Part shown: positions 28,051 to 39,199 of the stretch, piece by piece
Numbering within the stretch: the first letter of the stretch is position 1
Layout: the number at the start of each line of letters is the position of its first letter
Assembly: GCA_921293015.1 (NCBI GenBank)
Contig: OV121094.1
Span: 1,912,764-1,976,763, forward strand
DNA: 64,000 nt
From: Phorcus lineatus
Taxonomy: Eukaryota > Mollusca > Gastropoda > Trochida > Trochidae
Reading direction: 5' to 3'
Translations under genes and position numbers: made by a program
The notes under the pieces: model-generated
The model's input: only the letters and a program-made list of their open reading frames with translations
The model's database searches: none
What the model was told of the DNA's origin: nothing

Positions 28051-28965
28051 GTTATAAGACCATTAAATAGTTCCATTTATGCAGAACACAGTAATATATT
28101 TACAGTAATAATCAAATGCATCAGCAATACGCAGACGATGTTTTATTGAGCCATTTTGCTTGTTAAATGATTTTACAACAGTTTTTCTTAATTTCCTGAA
28201 TTTTTCAGACAAACTCTTCTGTGTGAGTGAGCCTGATGATGAATTGGAAGACTGGGTCAGTGTGCTCCTTTAATCATTCTCTCCCAACAGAGTTTGCTCC
28301 GTCATAAATTCCTATACAAACCTCTGTCTTAATACGATTAAGAATGCACAATATTGCAACTTATACTACCTGGCAATATTTCAGCCAATGGAAACAACGA
28401 TTGCATGAATAACATAGTTGTTGTCACACAGGCCTGTACAATAATGCAGTCGCAAAATGAGGCGTTTGTGTTCTGTAAAGACGTGATAGTGCAAATTCGA
28501 AAAAAAAATTAGCTTTTGGAAAGCTTACGGGAATAACTTTGGCGAAATGAATGATAAATTTTGAAACGGTGTCGCTGATTGCACAACTAACTTTGATTGC
28601 ATCCAATCAGCGTTCTATATCTAGACGAAGAAACCTAGAGATCGAGGTTGTAAAGGAATATATGACGGAGCTACCTCTGTTCGGAGAGAATTCCTTTAAT
28701 AGTTAGGGAAAACATTTTCTTGTTCGGAATCAAACTGATTTCAGTGTCAATCGGCAACGGGTTAAAAGAGTTTGAAAAAATTTACGAATCGCATAAAATA
28801 TCTTTATCATTTCAAACTTCCTATTCCCATAACACATGTCTGAAATGACTGAAACAAATTCTATCACATTCACAGGTGATGGTCACAGTGCAAAGCGGCC
28901 AGCTGAGAGAGACGGTCAAAGGGGAGACAACTCCTCACACACAGGCGATGATCGAGTTCGATTAG
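24030..28965 (+). CDS. Predicted small gene, four coding exons, 93 aa, unknown
   Basis: I do not recognise this gene. Predicted exons are 24030-24070, 25599-25702, 28209-28255 and 28876-28965: 282 nt with one open frame and all GT-AG introns. The start has a near-ideal context (GACCATGG). The product starts M-V-P-A-F-P-V-N-F-P-R-P-R-R; it has a hydrophobic stretch with a basic/aromatic patch (residues 25-50, including LLNPLIGRFWR and four cysteines in 44-53 and nearby), an acidic run (56-63) and W-V-M-V at 64-67, an LC3-interacting-region pattern. It ends M-I-E-F-D. There is no signal peptide, and a membrane segment is doubtful. In exon 2 the GTAGGT donor is chosen because the alternative three bases downstream gives an early stop in exon 3. 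It could be a stress- or signal-induced adaptor, but that is inference from the motif and the two CREs. Confidence 0.6.
24535..24900 (+). repeat. Two-unit tandem repeat with CATAACTTCTAAA core
   Basis: Two units of about 150 bp share CGGCNCANAACTTCTAAA, TATACATAATNC/GCATAATTAC and GTGTCATGATTAAC/TATGTCATGATTAAC words. The core resembles the tandem unit at 19.45-20.55 kb (CATATCTCCTAAACTA), so it may be a distant relative. It lies in intron 1 of the small gene. Confidence 0.5.
25599..25702 (+). CDS. Small gene exon 2
   Basis: Codes residues 14-48 plus one base. The acceptor TTTCATTTCAG is strong; the donor is ATAC|GTAGGT, phase 1. It is the longest exon and open only with this phase. Confidence 0.6.
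27550..27705 (+). repeat. Dispersed repeat shared with 62.55 kb
   Basis: TTTCATGA, TAATGACCTGATTTAAGT, TTACCTAAA and a final TTGTTTTCAATGAT match 62555-62695 in order and orientation (there TACATGACCTGAATTAAGT and TTATCTAAA). It is an old repeat copy in intron 2 of the small gene. Confidence 0.55.
27975..28048. repeat. (TA)37 microsatellite
   Basis: An uninterrupted 74-bp TA run, 160 bp upstream of exon 3 of the small gene, followed by CCGTTA. Likely length-variable; a frame through it is an artefact. Confidence 0.95.
28209..28255 (+). CDS. Small gene exon 3
   Basis: Codes residues 49-64, ending in the acidic run E-P-D-D-E-L-E-D-W. The acceptor is ATTTTTCAG and the donor CTGG|GTCAGT, phase 0. 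A MITE is inserted 10 nt past the donor. Confidence 0.58.
28275..28691. mobile_element. 417-bp MITE with 9-bp target duplication
   Basis: The ends are inverted repeats: CATTCTCTCCCAACAGAG at the left and, reversed, ATTCTCTCCGAACAGAG at the right, continuing with GCTCCGTCATA and ATTCCTNTACAA. The flanks are a perfect TCCTTTAAT duplication (28266-28274 and 28692-28700). A 9-bp duplication fits Mutator-like elements. There is no coding capacity. Related pieces are at 23281 and 36116. Confidence 0.88.
28876..28965 (+). CDS. Small gene terminal exon 4
   Basis: Codes residues 65-93 and stop TAG (V-M-V-T-V ... M-I-E-F-D). The acceptor is CACATTCACAG, phase 0. A different open frame at 28836-29051 overlaps it but lacks a join to the earlier exons. 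Confidence 0.55.
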   Translation: MMVTVQSGQLRETVKGETTPHTQAMIEFD

Positions 28966-28999
28966 TCCAGACCTCAACCATCCAATCAACTCCCTTTCT

Positions 29000-29940
29000 G
29001 TACATAGCGATGGTTCTTGCACAAATAGAAAATGATTTACAAAAGCGCTAGTTTTGTTTAATTTCAAAAGCCGATATCCAACGTCCCGGTAGTTTCTAGT
29101 TATGTTTTAAATACAACACTACCAAACAAAAGGTATCTTTATCTGCTTTAGAAAAGTATAAAAACTACGTTTGACACTTTAGCGTGAGTCATTGACCGGT
29201 TTCCTATAATATATCGTGACTTTAACCGTTCTGGTGTCTCTGTATTGAACCAGTTAACATTATGAAGGTAATTTTCAGCAAAAGTCAGTACTGTTTGATA
29301 AATAACAGTTTTAACATTGTGGCATATTCGACCCCAACAACATACAAACATGTGTCCCTTTAAACAAATGAAGTTTTGTTCTTTAAAAAACGTCGCTATC
29401 GCATTCGCATTAGATTTAGGCTATAGCTGAGCAGAGACGGAGAGCACTAAACTGCTGATAACGAGTTCTTGAAAAATACCTATTATTGCACCGCCAAGTG
29501 CATTGAATTTACAGAAAAAACAATTTTATAAAAAGTTTAGTGTGTCATAAACTTGGATAAACTAGAAAGGTCTTTGCAGAATGTTTGTCCTAAGCTTCAG
29601 ATCTTAAGCCTCTAATAACATGGACATATCTTAACCCCTGCAAAAATTCTTGGCATCCTTGTTCTCGTAAAAATGCCACATGAAAGCTTACAACACTCTA
29701 TTCAATGGAGTTATTTAGTTGAATAAATACGATTACTGCTTAATTGGCCCTAAATCAGTTTTAAAATTGCTAAAAGCTTGCATCCAAACAGGTCATTACT
29801 GACGAAAACAAACCCTAATTAAAATTACATGCACACTGGGTTATAAAATTCAAGTTAATAGAAATTGATGTGATTTTGGAGAAACAAAGTGTGCACATTA
29901 TCTCTGAAGTTTCAAAAGATCCATCAGCAGAGAGGAGGGG
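29000..29940. other. No gene seen; flank of the small gene
   Basis: AT-rich sequence after the small gene. An AATAAA at 29723 could end its transcript. Short minus-strand frames lack splice partners. Confidence 0.4.
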
Positions 29941-31149
29941 GAGGGAGAGGAGTCCCTTCCAACGCGAAGCTATCAGCATCCGGTCCGCCATCTTGTTTTG
30001 GAGGAAATGACTGAAAAAAGGCGTTGTATTTTTACTAATTTCAAAACATTATGAAAATACACTATACGTATTGATACAATATCCACACATTTACGTATCC
30101 TTTTAAAAAGACTAATCAACTAATGCTGGGTAATGCCGCAACAATGCTTTACCTGGCACACTCGTAGCGTCGACGAATGGCTTCACTTCTCATTCTTGTA
30201 TCATTTTACCGAGTGTGCTCACTCAGTTACCTAGTCATATCTACATCAACCAAAGTGTTGCTCACATTAACATATTTCAACAGTTTTATGTTATAATCGT
30301 GTAGCACCAGATCAGATCTTTCATTTCAACTTAATTGTGTAGAGACTGGCATGAATTAAGATTTGTGTAGGACGAAAAGGGATGAGTAGTTTAGAAGATA
30401 ATAACCTTTTGTACAGTTCATGTGAATCAAAATGCTTCCCGAAAGAAGTGACATTTCTAGCAGAGTGAAATGTCACTGAAAACAGATTTATCCTATTTGA
30501 AAGTTAACTCGATGTAGTAATCTCCTCTAAACCAACTATTAACATATAAACACGTCTCATGAAAGGCTGCAACTCGACATAGATTGGACTTTATTTTCCT
30601 GTGTAATTCAATCATACATTTTATTCACAAAACCATCCCCGATCGGACCATTACTGTTTAGTGCTAGCAATAAATCGTGATAAATGCAAGCCATTTAAAA
30701 ATAATCATAACTCAAATTCAAAATGTAAAATTTGGTCATTGAAATAGTTAATGCCCTGACAACTTAAGATGCAGATTTTCATACTGAAGCACTCTCTGCG
30801 ATCAACTCCAACTCATAATAAATTTCTATTTGAACTCGCGATCACATGGTAAAATTATATTGTACCTAGGGGTGTTTCGAAAAGCCACTGTAATGTTTAG
30901 AGAGTTCATATGAAGGAGAACTTCCCGGAAGTACAAATACAAAGGGAAGCAACTGCTTTTCAATCATTATAAATATTCCAGGCTGTGCTTAATTCGTTAA
31001 AGTGGCGTACTCGCCGGACATTCGACTGGGGAACGCCGTACGCCGGGTGCCAATAAAGTGATGCGCCACTTTCGTACGCCGGGTTTCCAATCGAGCATAG
31101 TAAGGCACCTGCATGGGGGCTTTTAAGCCGATAGTTAGCCATCCTGCTA

Positions 31150-31490
31150 AATACCGTGCATCCTGATAAATCAGCGTATATGAATCCGCTCTTTCTCCTT
31201 CCCCATACCATGATCTCTTTCGGGCTCAATGTCTCGTATGGCTGTAACGACTTGATAGTCATAACTTAGTTCACCTGTTATGATTTCAGCCAATGAAATG
31301 TCGCTATGAAGGAGCGTAAAGCGAATAACTTAAGCTCAATGGATTTTCCATCTGGGTTGTGCTGCTGTCGCTGAATGCGAGTCATCTCGTTGGCTGGTTA
31401 AATAGCTAGCAATACGAGGCTTTTGGCTTGTAAGAGATCAGGGTATTAGGAAGGAGCGAGAGCGTATGGCCGGTATCATGGTTTCTTCTT
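31150..31490. mobile_element. Foldback/MITE family, copy 1
   Basis: An imperfect inverted repeat: GATCTCTTTCGGGCTC...CTCGTATGG at the left and, reversed, GATCTCTTACAAGCC...CTCGTATTGC at the right. The interior has GCTGAATGCGAGTCAT and a CATCTGGGTTGTGC word. The copy at 46830-47050 shares all of these. The 100-codon minus-strand frame over the left part is not called a gene. Confidence 0.6.
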
Positions 31491-32094
31491 ATCTATCTAT
31501 TAATAAGATTGATTGTCAATACTAACTTACTTTCCTTTTTTGCTGTGTCCGGTTTTACAATTCACAATTTAAAGAAGCATGAGTTTAACATATTTTCTGC
31601 GTGTTTCTTATTTTAACAACAAACAACAGGAACGTGCTCAAAATGAAACTGTTCGACGAGATTATGTAACAAATCCATTCAGGTTTTAAGTACCCTACTT
31701 TTTTAATATTGAAGGCATAAGAAACGGCTAGTAACCACATAATGCGACACATTCAGCAATAAAACCTCGAAAGAATTATGTGAAATTGTATTATTCACAA
31801 ACGATGGCAATGACAAAATAACAATGTTCTTGACAGCCTCCCCTAAGTCTTTATCGATTTTAACCCACTGTTTGTTTTACACAAATCAAGATGATACAAG
31901 GGTTGCACTATGAATTAAGTTTATGGGCGAATTACAAAGTAACGATCCCATAGTGAAGCTTTCGAATGTTTTACATCGCCGGAATGACATCTTATTCGTT
32001 CCCTTGATGTGACGTGTTTATATCGAGAGATTTGCACATTCACACTCCACTCCGTCATAAATACGAACCTTCAATCTAGTTCTACGACTTGACT

Positions 32095-32175
32095 CAATAC
32101 CTTATTGTGGTCTGGTGGTCTGCGAGCTTCAGAGACCCCCATGCCAGCCCGTGCTTATATGCTGCTGATGGGGTC
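32095..32175 (+). repeat. Dispersed repeat shared with 58.4 kb
   Basis: CTCAATAC, TGTGGT, TTCAGAGACCCC, GCCAGC and GCTTATATG recur in the same order, reversed, at 58370-58448. Class unknown. Confidence 0.6.
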
Positions 32176-32884
32176 AACCAAGCTAGACCGGTGGACAGGT
32201 AGAAGTCAGACCAAATTTGAGTCGTTCTAAAACCTGCTGTCTATCTCTCACTGTGCCTTTGTTTCCCACATCCTTTCGATCAGTTTCTTCCTAACCCGTC
32301 AACTCTCTTTTTGATGTTTTTCATCCACGTGATTTTAAATGTGAAATGCTGTGGAAAAAACGTTAATCCCCAAATCATTCGTTCACCCATCCCAATCAAG
32401 TTAAAACTAGCTGAAATGATCCGTCATAACATTTAGGGAATTAATGACTGAGGTCATATGATGGACTTTAAACTTGCCAATGAAATGAAGAAGCGAAGTC
32501 AGCTTTGAACAAATAATCTTATCTTATCAACAATATCTGGACAGAATTAAAGTTGCCATCATATCTTTCAACACAATGCACTGCGTTACACAGTTAACAA
32601 TCGAATTTTATATTCGAGGTGCTCAAGAACGGTGATACATTCGCATAGACCCGCGATTCGAAGTGATCGGCCAACTCTCTCATGAGTGGCTGATGTTCGC
32701 GCCTGCGTGACACAGAATAAGTGTATAATTCTCTAGATGTAATAGCGGACCAAGGGACGTAAAATATTACAGCTAATTTAACTCGACTGACAAACATCTG
32801 TCCTAATACGAGCGTTTCTCGGTCCAGATGTCCTGTCGCGTATTTTTTGTTAAAACAAAATTTAAGGGGACATTTCAATTCATA

Positions 32885-34329
32885 TACTGATGTCCAAAAG
32901 GAAGTTGACAATCAGAAAAATATGTTTTATTGAAAACAGGGTATCTTCTTCATTAAACATGAAAACAATGACATATTAATATCATCCAAAACACTAAATA
33001 CTAAAACAATAGACAAAACGCACTTTGATCAATACAATTTGGCCAAAAACGGTAAAAATGAAAAACACGCTTTTAAGTCGAGAACCACGAAATACACGTG
33101 CACAAAAGCATATAAAGTAACTGATGAGACACGTTCAGAATACAGTAGCACAAAACACACAAAAGAATGCCGAGATTATCTACCGTGCAGAGAGAACGAG
33201 CAACAATGGCGCAACAAGGAGCAAGTATCGCTGCTATTGCTGCGACCTTTAATTGCAGCCGATTTACTGTCTACAAATTAATGGAACGTTTCAGGCAAAC
33301 AGGTACGACTGCTGACAGACCTCGCAGCGGAAGACCCCGAGTGACCACGCCCATCGGAGACAGGCGTATCCGCATTATCCATCTTCGGAACCGCTTCGTC
33401 ACAGCGCCATCTACGGCAGCAACGGCACTGGGACACCGCACCAGCAGACAGTGTACAGACGTCTACGGGCCCACGGTATCCGAGCCTATAGACCCTACCG
33501 TGGAATTGTGTTGAGGCCGCATCATCGACGTAACAGACTGACGTGGGCACGACGTGTTCGACGGTGGCAGGTACGGAACTGGTAACGGGTCATGTTTTCG
33601 GATGAAAGCAGGTTTTCCTTGGTGCATGACAGTTTGGCGGTGGCAGTCTGATGGTATGGGGAGGCATTTGTGGTGACACGAAAACGAGGCTGGTGGTTAT
33701 TCAAGGAAATCTGAATGCACAGAGGTACATCGACACAGTGTTAAGACCTGTTGCGGTACCATTCCTACAGCAGCAGCAACGTGGTGCCATTTTCCAGCAT
33801 GATAATGCAAGACCACACACAGCAGCAGTCACACGAAATTTCCTGATCAACAACAACATTCAGACTCTACCATGGCCAGCCTGTTCACCGGATATGAATC
33901 CCATCGAATATTTATGGGACCAGCTGGGGAGACAAATCAGACAACGCCAGGTAGCACCAGTTAACCTTCAGGAACTGCAACAGTGTCTCCTTCAAGAATG
34001 GCAAAACATCCCCCCTAACGTCATTCCTAGACGCCCGAGGAGGACATACCAGACATTAAATCTAAGCGGAGGAACCACCATCATGTCTGTGAAAGATAAA
34101 TTGCGATTGTTCTGTTGTACCAACTTTTGAAAACACTTCGATTTTTGACCCCATGTGACTTTGCCGTATTATGGTATCATATGAGTTTCGCTGTATTGTA
34201 ATGAAATAAACTATGTTTGAGGGAAAATGATTTTTCGTGCGAAATAAACTGTTCTTTTTATCCTGTATGTCTTAGTTATTCTTCAGGGTGATTTTCTAGA
34301 CGTTGTCAACTTTCTTTTGGACAGCAGTG
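32885..34329 (+). mobile_element. Tc1-like transposon, 1445 bp, TA target
   Basis: The inverted ends read TACTGATGTCCAAAAGG at the left and, reversed, CACTGCTGTCCAAAAGA at the right, both continuing AAGTTGACAA. TA dinucleotides flank it (32883-32884 and 34330-34331). It encodes a broken transposase (separate entry) and is nested next to the right arm of the larger inverted-repeat structure. Confidence 0.9.
33167..34129 (+). pseudogene. Broken Tc1-like DD34E transposase
   Basis: The N-terminal part (33167-33450) has a helix-turn-helix with MAQQGASIAAIAATFNCSR and the GRPR hook of Tc1 transposases. The catalytic core follows in other frames: FSDESRF near 33600 (first Asp), HDNARPHTA near 33810 (second Asp) and SPDMNPIEYLWD near 33895 (Glu, 34 residues on). 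Breaks are a frameshift near 33452, a TAA stop near 33582 after R-N-W, and a deletion near 33628 that removes sequence before FGGGSLMVWGG. It cannot make an active enzyme. Confidence 0.92.
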
Positions 34330-34699
34330 TACATGTAGGGTATAAGAACATGATTATAACACAACCAAGTTGAAACATGTTACTGAAGGTTAAACTGTTT
34401 GATTTAGTTTTGACAAATAGATAAATGAGAGCGTGTGCTCGTTGAAACATAACAAGAATGGGAAGTGAAGTAATTCATCGACGCTACGAGTGTGAAAAGG
34501 CTTGCTTCGCCATTAAAAGGTATTTTTGATTAGTCGTATTGTAAATAATTTGTAAATGTGTGTATAATCTAACCATACTATATAGTTCATTTTTGTAATG
34601 TTGTAAAATCAGTAAACATACTGTGCCGTCTTCTAGTCATTTTACCTAAATCAAAGTGGCGGGCCGGATGCCGACAGGTCAGGTTCTTCAAGGAGAAAA

Positions 34700-36110
34700 C
34701 GTCCAATCACTACCTGACTCGGTAGGTCACATGTTAGAGATGAGAGGAAAATGTAAAGTTAATATTTTTGATGCTTTGATCTCTAGTCATTTCATTTAAA
34801 AGCTGCTAAAATTGTCACACTAATGAGAGGTAACATACAAAACACAACTGAGTGTTGTCCATAAAAAAAATAATTAAAAACACATTTTGGTCATGATTGG
34901 CGATGAAAGAATTTGAATAATATGTGCAGCCCCTTTCCATTTTTACTCTATCTTATGAATGATCATTCCTAATGTCATATTTTAAATAAATTTTGTATGC
35001 AACTCAATTTAATATTGTCATATCTTCAATTTTCGATTTGAAATAGAAACATATATCTGCTTTTGTCAAAACCTTTATTAATTTGTGATGAATTAATATA
35101 AAATACAATAAGATTTACATGTTAAATAAGTAGTAACATTTATTTTCGGCTTATTGTGCATAACAATTTAAGTTCTATCATGTACTTGTTGTATTGGTGA
35201 CGATGACTGACATAAATCGGAATAGTGTTAAAAATGCAGAACTATTGAGAACTTGTAGATTTTACTTATCACTAAAACAATAGATTTTGTGAGGTCATTA
35301 CTTAATATTTTTGAATCAAACTTGAATGATGATAAAACAAATAATTGTCTGATCGTATTCAAATAAACAATTGCGATTGTTTCATTCAAAGACATGAAAA
35401 ACATATTTTTATTGAGTTAATCGAAAGTTGCTTGCTCATTAGAGGACCTTTAAAGGCCTATAAGGTTTTAGTTCACATGTGCACGTATACCATCCGGGAA
35501 AAATCAAGAATCTAATGCTCGTGTCAATATGAAAAAAACCCCGAAACATTTATCGAAAACTGTCTAATACCATGTACACAATAGAACGAGAAAGATCTTT
35601 ACAATCTCCTTGCTTTGATATGGCAGTTTTATCTCTCTGTAGTTTAAAATGTAAGTTTTCGTGTTTCACAAACCATAAGATTGTTTTTGGTTTTTATTTT
35701 ATTTTGGAAAACGTAACCTGGCATCAGAAGAAATTCAATAACTTAAATGGAGATGTTTGATGTTGTAATTCTTTGTTCTAACGATTTCATTTAAGACAAA
35801 AGAATTTTATTTAACAAACTCACAGCCTCTAAGCTTCTGAAGAAACGAAAATAAATCTGGTGATTACTTTTCCCAGTTCTGTATTCAATAGAGCCTTCAA
35901 GCATCGCAATAAGATCTACCATTCTTGCATAACACGTTTTTGTTTGAAGAGACTTTTATATAATATGTAAGCTTGATAAGGAAATCTGCAAATTTTATCA
36001 CCCGACTGTTGATTTTAAGAATTTATTTGGAGTTGAGAATTTTCTATCTTTCATTTAACAATGTCATTTAAATGCATCTTAATTGAAGGTTTCTGTATGA
36101 CAAAGACAAA
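34700..36110. other. No gene seen
   Basis: AT-rich sequence with only short chance frames on both strands. No repeat family was recognised. Confidence 0.4.
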
Positions 36111-36115
36111 GCCGG

Positions 36116-36245
36116 CATTCTCTCCCCACAGAGGTAGCTCCGTAATGAATTCCTATACAACCTCTGTCTTAATACGAAGGTTTCTCGGGCTTCAGGCACT
36201 TCGCCCTACCGGCGCAAAATTGCAACTTAAACTACCTGCCATTGC
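36116..36245 (+). mobile_element. MITE fragment, third copy
   Basis: CATTCTCTCCCCACAGAGG, TAGCTCCGTAATGAATTCC and ACCTCTGTCTTAATACG match the left end of the 417-bp MITE, as does the internal TTGCAACTTAAACTACCTG. A 98-codon frame across it is not called a gene. Confidence 0.75.
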
Positions 36246-36359
36246 TTTATCTTATGCTTTCCTAATCTTTGTAATTATTGTTGGAATACTAGCATTTCTG
36301 TTTTGGAGAAGGGAGAGATTTGTACTGCCCCGGGGCCCTGTGTATTGTACCGGATAACC

Positions 36360-39190
36360 TTTCACGAAGACTGAGGACGTTATATAGGCTTTAACAAGGA
36401 TGAATTAATAAACATGCCTTACTTAGAGCGGTTTCCTTCACTATATTCCTCAGTGTTAACTTTGAGTCATGTCACCTTGGCGCCTGTTTTCTCGGTCGTG
36501 CCGGAAACGGTTATCAATAACACAGTGCATCCAGTGCAGGCAAACAGTTCAGTATTTTCAATTGGGCAATAAATACGAAATATGCAATTAAAATGATCAT
36601 TGGAAAAACGGAGCCTTTTATATAAATTTGTAATGAATATGCAAGGCGCCACATGACGACATATGGCGCTTCGATGCAATGCATACAAATGACAAGAGTG
36701 CCAAACAATTGATGAATGACGTCAGTGTTATGTCAAATCTGTTAACCAAATAATTCTCTGCTGGTTCGGTTAAGTCTGTAAACAGTCTTAGGCAATAAGA
36801 AAATGAGACGAGAAACAGACGTCCTAAGCCATAAAATATTTACAATTTCTTTGATATGAACGATGACATATTCATATCATTTATGCTATGAGAATTTTGC
36901 CCCTAACAGTCTCTCAGACTATGGCGTGAAAAATCATTAACAATCCGGGATTGACGGTTGAAAATTCTAATACTTGTCTCTCTGAGCAACTGTCTCAGTG
37001 GATGGGTGCTCTACCACTGCACTTCGTCAGTCAGGAATTACTGAAATGATGATACAAATGCAGAAACTTAGTTTTAGGATGATTTCGAGCATGGTTTACA
37101 AACTGTTTAACCTCTGGCATTTAAATGATGTTCTTCGTATCTAATTCCCTGTCTTTTGGTTAGGTCACGTGCCGACGCAGTAGCAGACGACAGCCTAGTT
37201 ACAAAGGTTACGTTGAAAACCAAGCAAAATATTGACATCCCGTTTCTCATAATGCAAGATGGAAATCAGTTAAGAACATTTGGCAAATATCGGGGTTATC
37301 AAGGATTACCTTTACGGAATTAATGTCAAAATCGTCAGATTGGTTGGGTCATATTAGTAAATTAGGGTTATGGCATTGATTCAAAGATATACTGGGTGCT
37401 TTATATGTAGGCCGTTGAATATATGCTAACGTTGAGAGTTCTTTTGGCAATGAAATAAATTAATGCCATTACCCACCCACCGCAATACATAGCTTCCTCG
37501 GAAACGTACAAGTCATGCTGTGAGTCAAGCTTAGAATTTTAAATCTTGCCATTGGCGGAGTGATTGTATCTCTTATCACATTTTTACTGTTGACCTCATG
37601 GCCATTTATACGGAAGAAATGAACTAAAATGAACAGAAAAATTATGGATCTCCATTCACTTAACCAGACCCATACTCAGTCCAAACTGGTAAGCAAATCA
37701 AGAAGATGTTGGCAACGTGAGAAACTAAAAAGATATTTTAGAATAGAAATGAAAGATTCAAGTAACCTTCTAAGTGTTATTTTCGGAACTTATAAACGGA
37801 AATTTTGGAGACCGAAGTCAGCACAAAATTACCGTAATATTTTATTGCCTTAGGAGACCTGCTTACGATATCTTGGCCCTAAGTGACTTGGGCTAATGAT
37901 CCATTCATGATTTCTGTGGATTTTTCCGGATAAGCGTGAAACAGAAGAATGACCTTTGATAAACAATATCTACTTGATTTATGTTTATTTGCTCTAATGT
38001 TCGTACGTTAATGTCAAATTAAGTTTATTTTTCTAAGCATCCAGATCTTTGAATGTTACTTTAGACCTTCAGTGACCACCTAATTCTGAAACCTGCAACA
38101 ATAACTTAATTCCGAAACCTTCAATAACCACCTTATTCTGAAACCTACAATAATAATTTCATTGTGAAACCTGTAATAATTTTTCTAATTCTCAAATCTG
38201 TAATAACCATTTCATTTCTGATTGGAAACATCAGTTTTTTTATTTTGATTGGAAACAATTTATCAACTGATAGTTGATGTATTATATATTTTAAAAAAAT
38301 GATATATTAAGAAGAACGATTAGATGTATCATCTAATGATACATTGAAGTTTTACCGTTTCAATTTTAAGTTAAAAAAACATCTTATCATTAAGCTATAT
38401 TGTTAATACATTTGGTGCATTTGATCAATTGATTAATATATTGTGTTTTAAAACAACAACAACAATTAGAACTATTATAGTTGCTAAACGGTATACCGTT
38501 TCAAATAAGAATGTAATGAAGTTATTTATAATTAAATGCAAATAAGGTATTAACGTTAATTTCAAAAGATATTTGCTAGTATCATCTAAAGAGAGAAATT
38601 TGTCGCAAATGGGTCTTTTTGAAAAAATTTAAATTGGAAAAATTGGCAGAAAACTTTTGATAAAACAAAATATGTCATATTTCTTATATCCTTTTTATTT
38701 GCGTTTCTTTTTGTGTTCAGTATATCTAAATGTTGGACGCTTCCCACCACAGATATCATTCGTGAAGCACGTCAATTTTAAGGTGGCATAACCTTTACTA
38801 ATTTAGTCATCATATTGAAAACATACTTGAACAAGAAAACCACTCAAATGAACTTTTAAAAATGAATCTTTGTTGAAATATAGATAAATACATACTTTTT
38901 ATGTACACTTTTGAATTTGTTAATTTATTGATTTATTTCAATTTCAAAAGTTAAAATAAGAAATATCACCACTAAACACACACATATGCCTTTATATCCT
39001 GCACAAAACATTAGAGTGTAATGGAGAAAGATGGATTTAATTGGAGTGTTCAAATAAGCATTGCACTCTTATGAAACCTGTGGAAACAAATATGACCACT
39101 TGCGAAATTGACCAATGATCCTGTCCTCTAAGGAGCTCTGTGAAGAAAGTCAAGTCAATGATTTTGGGAATATTGCCTCGTGAGATCTAA
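36360..39190. other. No gene seen apart from the minisatellite
   Basis: AT-rich DNA with chance frames of at most 74 codons. No splice-linked exons were found. Confidence 0.4.
38066..38222. repeat. 26-bp minisatellite, about six units
   Basis: Imperfect units begin with CCT(T/G/A)CAATAA and end with ATTCTGAAA (38066-38222). It is an ordinary minisatellite in gene-free DNA. Confidence 0.85.
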
Positions 39191-39199
39191 GAGCATTAA

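Larger units (their letters stand above)
29976..34671. mobile_element. Large inverted-repeat structure, arms about 340 bp
   Basis: Left arm about 29976-30310 and right arm about 34332-34671 are diverged inverted repeats. Matching words run in order from the tips inward: GCATCCGG(T/C)CCGCC, ACACATTTAC, CACTCGTAGCGTCGA, ACTTC(T/C)CATTCTTGT and TGTTATAATC. Such arms fit a long-TIR DNA transposon, about 3.3 kb before a Tc1-like element landed inside it. I found no transposase for it and no clear target duplication. Confidence 0.6.

Noticed and set aside
27958-28149. Frame of alternating Tyr and Ile
   Set aside because: A direct translation of the TA microsatellite.
30960-31262. 100-codon minus-strand frame
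   Set aside because: It overlaps the foldback element and repeated GTACGCCGGGT words, shows no domain and has no start or splice support.
36061-36357. 98-codon frame with a hydrophobic segment
   Set aside because: Its N-terminal half is translated MITE sequence; the hydrophobic stretch is likely chance in AT-rich DNA.
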